A stretch of DNA of 64,000 bases from SVFI01 sp045588655 (GCA_045588655.1 JAZNEP010000044.1:1-64000); one strand, 5' to 3'; positions 41,776 through 50,581 are shown, counted from the first letter of the stretch. Translations and numbers: made by a program. Notes: generated from the letters alone by a model not told the origin.

Positions 41776-43308
41776 ATGACAACAGCAAACATTTGTATTC
41801 TGATTTCTATTATAGCGTATTTGCTTTTTGTAGTCGGAATCGGAGTAGTGTTCTCAAGAAAGAACAAAACAACAGATGACTTTTACCTGGGTGGACGAAA
41901 ACTGGGACCGTTTGTAACCGCGATGAGTGCGGAAGCATCGGATATGAGTAGCTGGCTTTTAATGGGACTTCCGGGAGTGGCTTACCTGACCGGTCTTGCA
42001 GATGCATTTTGGACGGCAGCAGGTCTGGCTATCGGTACATACATTAACTGGCTGGTGGTGGCGAAAAGACTTCGCCATTATACGGTAAAATGTAACAATT
42101 CGACAACGATTCCGGTATTCTTTTCCAATCGTTATAAAGATGACAAAAAGATTCTTTCTATAATTGCAGCACTTGTGATTATCATATTCTTTGTGCCATA
42201 TACAGCAAGTGGTTTTGCGGCTTGTGGAAAGTTGTTTGCATCACTGTTTGGTCTTGACTATTTTACAGCTATGGTAATCAGTGCAATTGTTATTGTTGGA
42301 TATACAGCGCTTGGAGGATTCCTTGCGGCAAGTACATCTGACTTTATGCAGAGTATCGTTATGACGATAGCAATTTTTGTAGTACTTGGATTTGGTGTGG
42401 TAACAGCAGGAGGAATGGGTGCTGTTATGACAAATGCAGAAAGTCTTGCAGGATATTTTAGTCTGACTTCCATCCATGACCCGGCGACAGGTTCTGCCGG
42501 AGCTTATGGTATCATGTCTATCTTCTCAATGCTTGCATGGGGACTTGGATATTTTGGTATGCCGCATGTGCTTCTTCGTTTTATGGCGATCGAAGATGCA
42601 AATAAATTAAAATTGTCGAGAAGAATTGCGACGGTATGGGTTGTGATTTCGCTCGGTGTAGCGATTATGATTGGTATTGTCGGAAATGCTATGACAAAAG
42701 CGGGCGTAATCCCTGTGCTGGAAGATTCAGAAACAATTATTATCGCTATTTCAAATGTGATTGCGCAATACGGTATTCTTCCTGCACTCATCGCAGGTTT
42801 GATTCTGGCTGGTATTTTAGCGGCGACAATGTCAACCGCAGATTCACAGCTGCTTGCAGCATCTTCGAGTGTGTCACAGAATATCATTAAGGAAGTATTC
42901 TTTAAAGATTTGTCTGAAAAGGCAGCGATGATTATTGCCAGAGTTTCGGTTGTGATTATTTCTGTAATTGCCGTGTTTATTGCAAAAGATCCAAACAGTT
43001 CCGTGTTCGATATCGTATCGTTCGCATGGGCTGGATTTGGTGCGGCGTTCGGACCGGTTATGCTTCTTGCTCTGTTCTGGAAGCGTTCTAATAAATGGGG
43101 AGCCCTTGCAGGTATGTTCACAGGTGGAGCCATGGTATTTATATGGAAGTTTCTCGTTAAGCCGATGGGCGGCGTATGGGGAATCTATGAACTGCTACCG
43201 GCGTTCCTTGTTGCGATCGCGATTAACGTTATTATCAGTCTTCTTACAAAAGCACCTTCACAGGATGTGATGGACGAGTTTGAGGCTGTAAAAGCAGAAT
43301 GTAAATAA
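41776..43308 (+). CDS. putP: Sodium/proline symporter (SSS family)
   Basis: Membrane symporter of 510 residues with about 13 helices, of the sodium:solute symporter family and close to PutP. The sequence shows FYLGGRKLGPFVTAMSAEAS and DMSSWLLMGLPGVAYLTG, typical of proline carriers, and STADSQLLAASS with the conserved Ser/Thr of the Na+ site. It would take up proline with Na+. AGAGGAG precedes ATG 41776. No proline-catabolic gene is adjacent, so the substrate is inferred from resemblance. Confidence 0.9.
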   Translation: MTTANICILISIIAYLLFVVGIGVVFSRKNKTTDDFYLGGRKLGPFVTAMSAEASDMSSWLLMGLPGVAYLTGLADAFWTAAGLAIGTYINWLVVAKRLRHYTVKCNNSTTIPVFFSNRYKDDKKILSIIAALVIIIFFVPYTASGFAACGKLFASLFGLDYFTAMVISAIVIVGYTALGGFLAASTSDFMQSIVMTIAIFVVLGFGVVTAGGMGAVMTNAESLAGYFSLTSIHDPATGSAGAYGIMSIFSMLAWGLGYFGMPHVLLRFMAIEDANKLKLSRRIATVWVVISLGVAIMIGIVGNAMTKAGVIPVLEDSETIIIAISNVIAQYGILPALIAGLILAGILAATMSTADSQLLAASSSVSQNIIKEVFFKDLSEKAAMIIARVSVVIISVIAVFIAKDPNSSVFDIVSFAWAGFGAAFGPVMLLALFWKRSNKWGALAGMFTGGAMVFIWKFLVKPMGGVWGIYELLPAFLVAIAINVIISLLTKAPSQDVMDEFEAVKAECK

Positions 43309-43321
43309 GATGAAATAAAAA

Positions 43322-43346
43322 AGGCGCTTCGAATTTTCGAAGCGCT
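43322..43346 (+). terminator. Probable terminator after putP
   Basis: GCGCTTCGA (43324-43332) pairs with TCGAAGCGC (43337-43345) in a strong stem. The T tract after it is short (TGCTCTGTT), so efficiency is uncertain. Confidence 0.5.
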
Positions 43347-43511
43347 GCTCTGTTATAAAAACGAGTTTCTTCCTATTATAAGGATATAAAATTATAAGAA
43401 TATAAAATGCGATAAATGGGATAAAACATGTGAAAAATGAGCAAAAACAGGATTGCACTAAAAAAAATACAATATTTTTAACGAATCAAGAAAAAAACTC
43501 TAAAAAAGTGC

Positions 43512-43540
43512 TTGCAATCCCGCAAAACGTACGTTATACT
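43512..43540 (+). promoter_or_regulatory. Promoter of the S10-spc-alpha ribosomal operon
   Basis: TTGCAA (43512-43517) and TATACT (43535-43540) are separated by 17 bases, about 230 bases before rpsJ. The rest of 43346-43511 shows no gene. Confidence 0.8.
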
Positions 43541-43547
43541 AGGTTTT

Positions 43548-43760
43548 GCTGTGGCATGATAGCTATGAAGCGTGAGGTTGCTGCAAGAAATTGCAGGTTT
43601 TCCGTGGAGCGAATGTCAAGTTAGGAAACTGACGACAAGTCACTGTACCAAATAAACAGTCTGCGAAAGAAGCAGAAACGACGTGTGAAAGTCTATGACA
43701 CACACGGGAGAGTGTACAGTCACCGCTTGTCGTACTTAAGAAACAAAAGTGCGAAAAGGA
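43548..43760 (+). ncRNA. Structured 5' leader of the S10 operon (candidate autoregulatory RNA)
   Basis: About 200 bases between the promoter and rpsJ form a clear nested structure. A 5' hairpin CTGCAA-GAAA-TTGCAG (43581-43596) has a GNRA loop. A long-range helix pairs 43632-43639 with 43726-43733, and just inside it 43642-43648 pairs with 43714-43720. Two hairpins fill the junction: 43660-43664 with 43672-43676, and 43682-43687 with 43701-43706. Ribosomal leaders of this kind often bind a product protein such as L4 to lower expression. The ligand is not shown; the structure is read directly from the sequence. Confidence 0.65.
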
Positions 43761-43773
43761 GGCGACTTTTTTT

Positions 43774-44094
43774 ATGGCAAATCAGCAGGTGATGAGAATC
43801 ACATTGAAAGCCTACGATCATCAGTTAGTTGATGTATCTGCAAAAAAAATCATCGAAACAGTTAAGAAAAACGGATCTCAGGTAAGTGGACCTGTACCGC
43901 TTCCAACGAAAAAGGAAGTTGTTACAATCTTAAGAGCGGTTCACAAATACAAAGATTCCCGTGAACAGTTCGAACAGAGAACTCACAAAAGACTGATCGA
44001 TGTAATTGCACCAACACAGAAAACAGTTGATGCACTGCAGAGATTAGAAATGCCAGCCGGCGTTTACATCGGCATCAAGATGAAAAACAACTAA
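43774..44094 (+). CDS. rpsJ: Small subunit ribosomal protein S10
   Basis: S10 (106 residues), a 30S head protein that also serves as NusE in antitermination. The stretches MRITLKAYDHQLVDVSAKKI, SGPVPLPTKKEV and FEQRTHKRLIDV are diagnostic. First gene of the S10 operon, behind AAAAGGAGGCGAC and a structured leader. A gap of 146 bases separates it from rplC. Confidence 0.97.
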   Translation: MANQQVMRITLKAYDHQLVDVSAKKIIETVKKNGSQVSGPVPLPTKKEVVTILRAVHKYKDSREQFEQRTHKRLIDVIAPTQKTVDALQRLEMPAGVYIGIKMKNN

Positions 44095-44104
44095 TTAATC
44101 AAAC

Positions 44105-44215
44105 AGATTAGATCCCTATCAAGGTTTATATAGAAGCAACAAAAATGTTCCACTTATATTTACCGATTACCCGGATCTAGAATGAACGACGAGGCGAAAG
44201 CTTAAGACTCGTTCC
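44105..44215 (+). ncRNA. Structured spacer between rpsJ and rplC
   Basis: TAGATCC (44109-44115) pairs with GGATCTA (44173-44179), closing a loop of 57 bases, and ACGAG (44189-44193) pairs with CTCGT (44208-44212) just before the rplC site AAGGAGG. No ORF is seen here. The spacing is unusually long for this operon and hints at an RNA element or processing site. Confidence 0.4.
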
Positions 44216-44240
44216 GCTGTAGAAACAAGGAGGTAACAAA

Positions 44241-44924
44241 ATGAAGAAAGCTATCTTAGCAACAAAAGTCGGAATGACTCAAATCTTCAATGAAGACGGT
44301 TCTTTAATTCCTGTAACCGTACTTCAGGCAGGACCTTGTGTAGTAACTCAGATCAAAACAGTTGATAATGACGGTTACAGCGCAGTTCAGGTTGGTTTTG
44401 TAGACAAGAAAGATAAGATTGTCAACAAAGACAAAGCAGGAAAGAAAGAAATCGCTCACAGACACGGAGCAACAAAAGCTGAAAAAGGACATTTTGCAAA
44501 AGCAGGTGTTTCTTCAAAGAGATATGTGAGAGAGTTCAAATTTGAAAACTCTGACGAATACGCTCTTGCTCAGGAAATCAAAGCAGACATCTTCGCAGAA
44601 GGCGACAAAGTAGATGCTACTGCAATCTCAAAAGGTAAAGGATTCCAGGGTGCGATCAAGAGACATGGTCAGCACAGAGGACCTATGGCTCATGGTTCTA
44701 AATTCCATCGTCATCAGGGTTCTAACGGTGCATGTTCTTCTCCATCAAGAGTATTCAAAGGAAAAGGAATGCCTGGACATATGGGTAGCGTAAAAGTTAC
44801 AGTACAGAACCTCGAAGTAGTAAAAGTAGATGCAGAAAAGAATTTGCTTTTGGTTAAAGGTTCCGTACCAGGACCTAAAAAAGCTTTAGTAACAATCAAA
44901 GAAACTACTAGAGCACAGGCTTAA
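44241..44924 (+). CDS. rplC: Large subunit ribosomal protein L3
   Basis: L3 (227 residues), an early-assembly 23S rRNA-binding protein near the peptidyl-transferase centre. Recognised from KAILATKVGMTQIFNEDGSL, the loop with QHRGPMAHGSKFHRHQGSNG and GKGMPGHMG. Length is slightly above the usual 205-215 residues because of a mid-protein stretch. AAGGAGGT precedes it. rplD follows after 25 bases. Confidence 0.97.
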   Translation: MKKAILATKVGMTQIFNEDGSLIPVTVLQAGPCVVTQIKTVDNDGYSAVQVGFVDKKDKIVNKDKAGKKEIAHRHGATKAEKGHFAKAGVSSKRYVREFKFENSDEYALAQEIKADIFAEGDKVDATAISKGKGFQGAIKRHGQHRGPMAHGSKFHRHQGSNGACSSPSRVFKGKGMPGHMGSVKVTVQNLEVVKVDAEKNLLLVKGSVPGPKKALVTIKETTRAQA

Positions 44925-44949
44925 TTAGGATGAAAGGAGGACCATTCAG

Positions 44950-45570
44950 ATGGCAAACGTATCTGTTTATAATATGGAAGGCAAAGAAGTTGGAAAAATG
45001 GACTTAAGCGATGCGGTATTTGGTGTTGAAATCAATGAGCATTTAGTTCATCTTGCAGTTGTGCAGCAGCTTGCAAATAACCGTCAGGGTACACAGAAAG
45101 CAAAAACACGTTCTGAAGTATCCGGTGGTGGAAGAAAACCATGGAGACAGAAAGGAACAGGTCATGCAAGACAGGGTTCTACAAGATCTCCACAGTGGAC
45201 AGGAGGCGGAGTTGTATTTGCTCCAACACCTAGAGACTATTCTTTCAAATTAAACAAGAAAGAAAAACAGTTAGCACTTAAATCTGCTTTAACAAGCAAA
45301 GTGCAGGATAATAAATTAATCGTTGTAGACGAATTAAAATTCGACGAGATCAAAACTAAGAACTTCAAACAGGTTATGGATAACCTTAAGGTAGAAAAAG
45401 GTCTTGTGATTCTTGCTGAGAACGATCAGAACGTAGTTCTTTCAGCTAGAAACATGGCGAAAGTTGATACTACTTTAACAAATCAGATTAATGTATATGA
45501 CATTATGAAAGCCGGAACTGTTGTTCTTACAAAAGACTCCGCAGCAAAGATTGAGGAGGTGTACGCATAA
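44950..45570 (+). CDS. rplD: Large subunit ribosomal protein L4
   Basis: L4 (206 residues) lines the peptide exit tunnel and is the classic autoregulator of the S10 operon in some bacteria. It shows RQGTQKAKTRSEVSGGGRKP, the tunnel loop WRQKGTGHARQGSTRSPQW and GVVFAPTPRDY. It overlaps rplW by one base (TAATG). Confidence 0.97.
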   Translation: MANVSVYNMEGKEVGKMDLSDAVFGVEINEHLVHLAVVQQLANNRQGTQKAKTRSEVSGGGRKPWRQKGTGHARQGSTRSPQWTGGGVVFAPTPRDYSFKLNKKEKQLALKSALTSKVQDNKLIVVDELKFDEIKTKNFKQVMDNLKVEKGLVILAENDQNVVLSARNMAKVDTTLTNQINVYDIMKAGTVVLTKDSAAKIEEVYA

Positions 45571-45869
45571 TGGCAGCGTTAATGTATTATGATGTAATTC
45601 TGAAACCGGTAGTTACAGAAAAAAGTATGGAAGCTATGGGAGAAAAGAAATATACTTTCTTAGTTCACCCGGAAGCAAACAAAGCACAGATTAAAGAAGC
45701 TGTTGAAAAAATGTTTGACGGCGTAAAAGTAGAAAAAGTTAACACAATGAACTGCGACGGCAAAAAGAAAAGACGTGGTATGATCGTTGGTAAGACTGCT
45801 AAAACAAAAAAAGCAATCGTACAGTTAACAGAAGCAAGCAAAGATATTGAAATCTTCGCAGGACTTTAA
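45570..45869 (+). CDS. rplW: Large subunit ribosomal protein L23
   Basis: L23 (99 residues), located at the tunnel exit, where it docks trigger factor and SRP. Recognised by DVILKPVVTEKSMEAMGEKK, YTFLVHPEANKAQIKEAVE and the KVEKVNTMNCDGKKKRRG stretch. Its start overlaps the rplD stop. Confidence 0.97.
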   Translation: MAALMYYDVILKPVVTEKSMEAMGEKKYTFLVHPEANKAQIKEAVEKMFDGVKVEKVNTMNCDGKKKRRGMIVGKTAKTKKAIVQLTEASKDIEIFAGL

Positions 45870-45930
45870 TCAAAGAGAATAAACGCAGTAAAGCGTGATA
45901 ACAAATCGAGATTCGAAAGGAGAAACAATC

Positions 45931-46776
45931 ATGGGAATTAAAACATATAACCCATATACACCTTCCAGAAGAAATATGACTGGATCTGATTTCTCTGAAA
46001 TTACAAAATCTACTCCGGAAAAATCACTTTGTGTAGCATTACCAAAAAATTCCGGACGTAACAATCAGGGTAAAATCACTGTTAGACATCGCGGAGGCGG
46101 TGCGAAAAAGAAATATAGAATTATCGACTTTAAGAGAAATTCAAAAGACGGTATTCCGGCAACTGTAATCGGAATCGAATACGATCCGAACAGAACAGCA
46201 AACATTGCTCTTATCTGCTACAAGGATGGAGAAAAAGCATACATTCTTGCTCCGGAAGGATTAACAGACGGAATGACAGTAATGAGCGGTGCAGATGCAG
46301 AAGTAAGAATTGGTAACTGTTTACCATTATCTAATATTCCTGTAGGTACACAGGTACACAATATTGAGTTATATCCTGGTAAAGGCGGACAGATGGTTCG
46401 TTCCGCAGGAAACAGCGCTCAGCTCATGGCGAAAGAAGGTAAATACGCAACACTTCGTTTACCATCCGGAGAAATGAGAATGGTTCCAATCGTTTGCCGC
46501 GCAACTATCGGTGTTGTAGGTAACGGAGATCACAGCCTTGTTAAGATTGGTAAAGCAGGACGTAAACGTCATATGGGTATCCGCCCAACAGTTCGCGGTT
46601 CTGTTATGAACCCTAATGACCATCCACACGGTGGTGGTGAAGGTAGAACACCAATCGGACGTCCAGGCCCAAGCACACCTTGGGGCAAACCTGCTCTTGG
46701 TCTTAAGACTCGTAAGAAGAAAAAAGCTTCTAACAAGTTAATCGTAAGACGTAGAGATGGTAGAGCAATCAAATAG
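45931..46776 (+). CDS. rplB: Large subunit ribosomal protein L2
   Basis: L2 (281 residues), needed for subunit joining and peptidyl transfer. It begins MGIKTYNPYTPSRRNMTG at ATG 45931 behind AAAGGAGAAA; the frame upstream to 45895 is not used. Conserved parts include RGGGAKKKYRIIDFKRN, GKGGQMVRSAGNSAQLMAKE and NPNDHPHGGGEGR near the C-terminus, holding the conserved His. Confidence 0.97.
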   Translation: MGIKTYNPYTPSRRNMTGSDFSEITKSTPEKSLCVALPKNSGRNNQGKITVRHRGGGAKKKYRIIDFKRNSKDGIPATVIGIEYDPNRTANIALICYKDGEKAYILAPEGLTDGMTVMSGADAEVRIGNCLPLSNIPVGTQVHNIELYPGKGGQMVRSAGNSAQLMAKEGKYATLRLPSGEMRMVPIVCRATIGVVGNGDHSLVKIGKAGRKRHMGIRPTVRGSVMNPNDHPHGGGEGRTPIGRPGPSTPWGKPALGLKTRKKKKASNKLIVRRRDGRAIK

Positions 46777-46792
46777 TTAAGGAGGAGACGAA

Positions 46793-47074
46793 ATGGCTAG
46801 ATCACTTAAAAAAGGACCTTTCGCTGACGAAAGCTTACTGAAAAAAGTAGATGCTATGAATGAAGCAGGACAGAAACAGGTTATCAAAACCTGGTCACGT
46901 CGTTCTACAATTTTCCCATCATTCGTGGGACACACAATTGCAGTACATGACGGAAGAAAACACGTTCCTGTATATGTAACCGAAGATATGGTTGGACATA
47001 AACTTGGTGAGTTCGTTGCAACAAGAACTTACAGAGGACATGGAAAAGACGAGAAGAAATCAAGAGTAAGATAA
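46793..47074 (+). CDS. rpsS: Small subunit ribosomal protein S19
   Basis: S19 (93 residues), in the 30S head next to S13. Recognised by MARSLKKGPFADESLLKKV, TWSRRSTIFPSFVGHTIAVH and the GHKLGEFVATRTYRGH end. AAGGAGGAG precedes it. Confidence 0.97.
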   Translation: MARSLKKGPFADESLLKKVDAMNEAGQKQVIKTWSRRSTIFPSFVGHTIAVHDGRKHVPVYVTEDMVGHKLGEFVATRTYRGHGKDEKKSRVR

Positions 47075-47095
47075 TTTTGAAAGGAGGCTTAATCC

Positions 47096-47482
47096 ATGGC
47101 AAAAGGACATAGATCCCAAATTAAAAGAGAAAGAAATGCAAACAAGGATACAAGACCAAGCGCAAAATTATCATACGCTCGTATCCCAGTTCAGAAAGCA
47201 TGTTTTGTTTTAGATGCCATCAGAGGTAAAGATGTGGAAACAGCACTCGCTATCTTAGAGTACAATCCACGTTATGCTTCTGGCGTAGTTAAGAAAATTT
47301 TAGAGTCAGCTGTTGCAAATGCAGAAAACAACAATGGAATGAAGAGAGAAAATCTTTTCGTTGCAGAGTGCTATGCAAACCAGGGACCGACAATGAAGAG
47401 AGTCAGACCAAGAGCACAGGGTAGAGCTTACAGAATCTTAAAGAGAATGAGCCACATTACAGTTGTGCTTGATGAAAGATAG
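47096..47482 (+). CDS. rplV: Large subunit ribosomal protein L22
   Basis: L22 (128 residues), whose long hairpin reaches into the exit tunnel and is a site of macrolide resistance. It shows PSAKLSYARIPVQKACFVLD, NAENNNGMKRENL and the hairpin region GPTMKRVRPRAQGRAYRI. The N-terminus is extended by about 15 basic residues compared with short L22 forms. Confidence 0.97.
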   Translation: MAKGHRSQIKRERNANKDTRPSAKLSYARIPVQKACFVLDAIRGKDVETALAILEYNPRYASGVVKKILESAVANAENNNGMKRENLFVAECYANQGPTMKRVRPRAQGRAYRILKRMSHITVVLDER

Positions 47483-47493
47483 GAGGAAGAGTA

Positions 47494-48150
47494 ATGGGAC
47501 AGAAAGTTAATCCTCACGGCTTAAGAGTCGGTGTTATCAAAGATTGGGATTCTAAATGGTATGCTGAAAACGAATTTGCAGATTTCTTAGTAGAAGACTA
47601 CAACATTCGTGAGTTCATTAAGAAAAAATTATACAGCGCCGGAATTTCAAAGGTTGAAATCGAAAGAGCTTCTGATCGTGTAAAAGTTATCATTTACACA
47701 GCAAAACCTGGTGTAGTAATCGGTAAAGGTGGAGCAGAGATCGAAGTTACTAAGAAAGAACTTGCTAAATTAACAGACAAGAAAGTTTTAGTAGATATTA
47801 AAGAAATTAAGAGACCGGACAAAGATGCTCAGCTCGTTGCAGAAAACATTGCACAGCAGCTTGAAAATCGTGTGGCTTTCCGTAGAGCAATGAAATCTTG
47901 CATGGGAAGAACCATGAAATCCGGAGCACTTGGTATCAAAACATCTGTATCAGGACGTCTTGGCGGAGCTGATATGGCTCGTACAGAGTTCTACAGCGAA
48001 GGTACAATCCCGCTTCAGACATTGCGTGCAGATATTGACTATGGATTCGCTGAGGCCGATACTACTTACGGTAAAGTAGGTGTTAAAGTATGGGTTTACA
48101 AAGGCGAGGTACTTCCAACTAAAGGAAACAAGGAAGGGAGCGATAAATAA
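47494..48150 (+). CDS. rpsC: Small subunit ribosomal protein S3
   Basis: S3 (218 residues), part of the mRNA entry channel, with a KH domain. It shows MGQKVNPHGLRVGVIKDWDS, the KH loop VVIGKGGAEIE and RADIDYGFAEADTTYGKVGV. It overlaps rplP by one base. Confidence 0.97.
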   Translation: MGQKVNPHGLRVGVIKDWDSKWYAENEFADFLVEDYNIREFIKKKLYSAGISKVEIERASDRVKVIIYTAKPGVVIGKGGAEIEVTKKELAKLTDKKVLVDIKEIKRPDKDAQLVAENIAQQLENRVAFRRAMKSCMGRTMKSGALGIKTSVSGRLGGADMARTEFYSEGTIPLQTLRADIDYGFAEADTTYGKVGVKVWVYKGEVLPTKGNKEGSDK

Positions 48151-48587
48151 TGTTAATGCCGAAGAGAGTAAAACGTCGTAAACAGTTCCGTGGATCTATG
48201 CGCGGTAAGGCACAGAGAGGTAATCAGATCGTATACGGCGAATATGGTATCGTGGCTATGGAGCCATGTTGGATCAGATCGAACCAGATCGAAGCAGCCC
48301 GTGTTGCTATGACTCGTCATATCAAACGTGGTGGTAAAGTTTGGATCAAGATCTTCCCGGATAAACCAGTAACAAGCAAACCAGCAGAAACACGTATGGG
48401 TTCCGGTAAAGGAACTTTAGAATACTGGGTAGCAGTTGTTAAACCGGGACGTGTAATGTTCGAAATTGCAGGTGTAAATGAAGAAACAGCAAGAGAAGCA
48501 TTACGTCTCGCAACTCATAAGCTTCCATGTAAATGTAAAATTGTTTCTAAGGCAGATTTGGAAGGCGGTGTATCAAATGAAAACTAA
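48150..48587 (+). CDS. rplP: Large subunit ribosomal protein L16
   Basis: L16 (145 residues), near the A-site tRNA. Diagnostic stretches are MLMPKRVKRRKQFRGSMRGK, MEPCWIRSNQIEAARVAMTR and ETRMGSGKGTLEYWVAVVKP. Start overlaps the rpsC stop; end overlaps rpmC by 11 bases. Confidence 0.97.
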   Translation: MLMPKRVKRRKQFRGSMRGKAQRGNQIVYGEYGIVAMEPCWIRSNQIEAARVAMTRHIKRGGKVWIKIFPDKPVTSKPAETRMGSGKGTLEYWVAVVKPGRVMFEIAGVNEETAREALRLATHKLPCKCKIVSKADLEGGVSNEN

Positions 48588-48786
48588 GAAATATGTAGAA
48601 GATTTAAAAGCTAAATCAGCTGCAGAATTAGCAGAAGAGTTAGTTTCCGCTAAAAAAGAACTTTTCAATTTGAGATTCCAGAACGCAACAAACCAGCTTG
48701 ACAATACCGGAAGAATTAAAGAGGTTCGTAGAAACATTGCCAGAATTCAGACGGTTATCACAGAAAAAGCTAAAGTTGCAGAATAA
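48577..48786 (+). CDS. rpmC: Large subunit ribosomal protein L29
   Basis: L29 (69 residues), at the exit tunnel beside L23. Starts at ATG 48577 inside the end of rplP (MKTKKYVEDLKAKSAAELAE; LFNLRFQNATNQLDNTGR; ARIQTVITEK). The longer frame to 48478 is the shadow of rplP. It is a two-helix protein. Confidence 0.96.
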   Translation: MKTKKYVEDLKAKSAAELAEELVSAKKELFNLRFQNATNQLDNTGRIKEVRRNIARIQTVITEKAKVAE

Positions 48787-48811
48787 TTCTCGAAAGAAAG
48801 GAGAATAGATC

Positions 48812-49066
48812 GTGGAAAGAAATTTAAGAAAAACACGTACCGGTAAGGTCGTAAGCAATAAAATGCAGAAAACAATCGTTGTTGCTGTAGAAGATCATGT
48901 AAAACATCCTCTTTACAACAAAATCGTAAAGAAGACTTACAAGCTGAAAGCACATGATGAAAACAACGAATGCAACATCGGTGATACAGTAAAAGTTATG
49001 GAGACAAGACCATTATCAAAAGATAAAAGATGGAGACTTGTTGAAGTCGTTGAAAGAGTAAAATAG
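48812..49066 (+). CDS. rpsQ: Small subunit ribosomal protein S17
   Basis: S17 (84 residues), a primary 16S rRNA-binding protein. The start codon is GTG 48812 behind AAAGGAGAATAG. Recognised by RKTRTGKVVSNKMQKTIVVA, HPLYNKIVKKTYKLKAHDE and GDTVKVMETRPLSKDKRWRL. Confidence 0.96.
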   Translation: MERNLRKTRTGKVVSNKMQKTIVVAVEDHVKHPLYNKIVKKTYKLKAHDENNECNIGDTVKVMETRPLSKDKRWRLVEVVERVK

Positions 49067-49096
49067 TCTTTACTATTATTTGGAAGGAGAATAAGC

Positions 49097-49465
49097 ATGA
49101 TACAACAGGAAAGCAGACTTAAGGTTGCTGATAATACCGGTGCAAAAGAAATTCTTTGTATCCGTGTTATGGGTGGATCTACTAGAAGATATGCAAATAT
49201 TGGCGATGTAATCGTTGCTACTGTTAAAGATGCAACACCAGGCGGCGTTGTTAAAAAAGGCGATGTAGTAAAAGCTGTAGTTGTACGTACAGTAAAAGGT
49301 GCTCGTCGTAAAGACGGTTCCTATATCAAATTTGACGAAAATGCTGCTGTTATCATTAAAGATGATAAAACTCCAAGAGGAACACGTATTTTTGGACCAG
49401 TAGCCAGAGAGCTTCGTGATAAACAGTTTATGAAAATTGTTTCCTTAGCTCCAGAAGTATTATAG
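49097..49465 (+). CDS. rplN: Large subunit ribosomal protein L14
   Basis: L14 (122 residues), at the subunit interface. It begins MIQQESRLKVADNTGAKEIL and carries VMGGSTRRYANIGDVIVATV and the conserved end GPVARELRDKQFMKIVSLAP. GGAAGGAG precedes it. Confidence 0.97.
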   Translation: MIQQESRLKVADNTGAKEILCIRVMGGSTRRYANIGDVIVATVKDATPGGVVKKGDVVKAVVVRTVKGARRKDGSYIKFDENAAVIIKDDKTPRGTRIFGPVARELRDKQFMKIVSLAPEVL

Positions 49466-49475
49466 GAGGTTCAGT

Positions 49476-49817
49476 ATGGCAACAGCAAAGATTAAAAAAG
49501 GCGATACAGTTAGAGTTATGGTCGGAGATGCAATCAAATGCAGAGGTAAAGAAGGTAAAGTTCTTTCCGTAGACCATGAAAATGGAAAAGTTGTTGTAGA
49601 AGGTGTGAATAAAGTAACAAAGCACGCTAAGCCATCAGCAGCTAATCCAAACGGTGGAATTATCGAAAAAGAAGCTCCAATCGATATTTCAAATGTAATG
49701 CTTGTTGTAAAAGGTAAAACAACAAGAGTTGGTTTTAAAAGAGTTCCGGATGAAAAACGTCCGGGTAAGACCAAAGCGCTTCGTATTGCTAAGGCAACCG
49801 GCGAAGTAATTGATTAA
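49476..49817 (+). CDS. rplX: Large subunit ribosomal protein L24
   Basis: L24 (113 residues), an assembly initiator with a KOW motif. Recognised by IKKGDTVRVMVGDAIKCRGK, EGKVLSVDHENGKVVVEGVN and PIDISNVMLV. Ten bases after rplN behind AGGAGG. Confidence 0.96.
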   Translation: MATAKIKKGDTVRVMVGDAIKCRGKEGKVLSVDHENGKVVVEGVNKVTKHAKPSAANPNGGIIEKEAPIDISNVMLVVKGKTTRVGFKRVPDEKRPGKTKALRIAKATGEVID

Positions 49818-49841
49818 TCGTAGGAAGGAGGCCATTAGACA

Positions 49842-50381
49842 GTGAGCAGACTTAAAGATATGTACAAAGACGAGATCGTAGATGCTATGATCAAGAAATT
49901 TGGATATAAAAACATTATGGAAGTTCCAAAGATTGACAAGATTGTTCTGAACATGGGTGTTGGCGAAGCAAAAGACAACGCAAAAGTGTTAGAATCAGCT
50001 GTTAAAGATATGGAAACTATCACAGGACAGAAAGCAGTTGTAACTAAAGCTAAGAATTCAGTTGCTAACTTCAAGATTAGAGAAGGTCAGGCTATCGGAT
50101 GTAAAACAACATTACGTGGCGAGAAAATGTATGAGTTCTTAGATCGTTTAGTAAACCTTGCTTTGCCTCGAGTTCGTGACTTTAGAGGAGTAAATCCTAA
50201 CGCATTTGACGGAAGAGGTAACTATGCACTTGGTATCAAAGAGCAGATTATCTTCCCTGAAATCGAGTACGATAAAGTAGACAAAATCAGAGGTATGGAT
50301 GTTATCTTCGTAACAACTGCGAAAACAGATGAAGAAGCACGTGAGTTATTAAGATTATTCAACATGCCATTTGCAAAATAA
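49842..50381 (+). CDS. rplE: Large subunit ribosomal protein L5
   Basis: L5 (179 residues), binds 5S rRNA in the central protuberance. It uses GTG 49842 behind GGAAGGAGG. It shows VPKIDKIVLNMGVGEAKDNA, CKTTLRGEKMYEFLDRLVNL and NYALGIKEQIIFPEIEYDKV. Confidence 0.97.
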   Translation: MSRLKDMYKDEIVDAMIKKFGYKNIMEVPKIDKIVLNMGVGEAKDNAKVLESAVKDMETITGQKAVVTKAKNSVANFKIREGQAIGCKTTLRGEKMYEFLDRLVNLALPRVRDFRGVNPNAFDGRGNYALGIKEQIIFPEIEYDKVDKIRGMDVIFVTTAKTDEEARELLRLFNMPFAK

Positions 50382-50395
50382 CAGGAGGTAAATTC

Positions 50396-50581
50396 ATGGC
50401 TAAGACTTCGATGAAAGTAAAACAGCAGCGTCCGGCTAAATTCTCTACAAGAGAATATACACGTTGCAAAATTTGTGGACGTCCACATTCAGTTTTGAAA
50501 AAATACGGAATTTGCAGAATTTGCTTCCGTGAGTTAGCTTATAAAGGACAGATTCCAGGCGTTAAGAAAGCAAGCTGGTAA
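50396..50581 (+). CDS. rpsN: Small subunit ribosomal protein S14, zinc type
   Basis: Type Z S14 (61 residues), with four zinc cysteines at C24, C27, C40 and C43 (CKICGRPHSV and GICRICFREL). This short form is normal in Firmicutes. A zinc-free paralogue, if present, is not in this window. ACAGGAGGT precedes it. Confidence 0.97.
   Translation: MAKTSMKVKQQRPAKFSTREYTRCKICGRPHSVLKKYGICRICFRELAYKGQIPGVKKASW

Noticed and set aside
42504..43133. 209-codon reverse frame opposite putP
   Set aside because: Antisense shadow of a conserved symporter; Ala/Ile/Thr-rich without motif.
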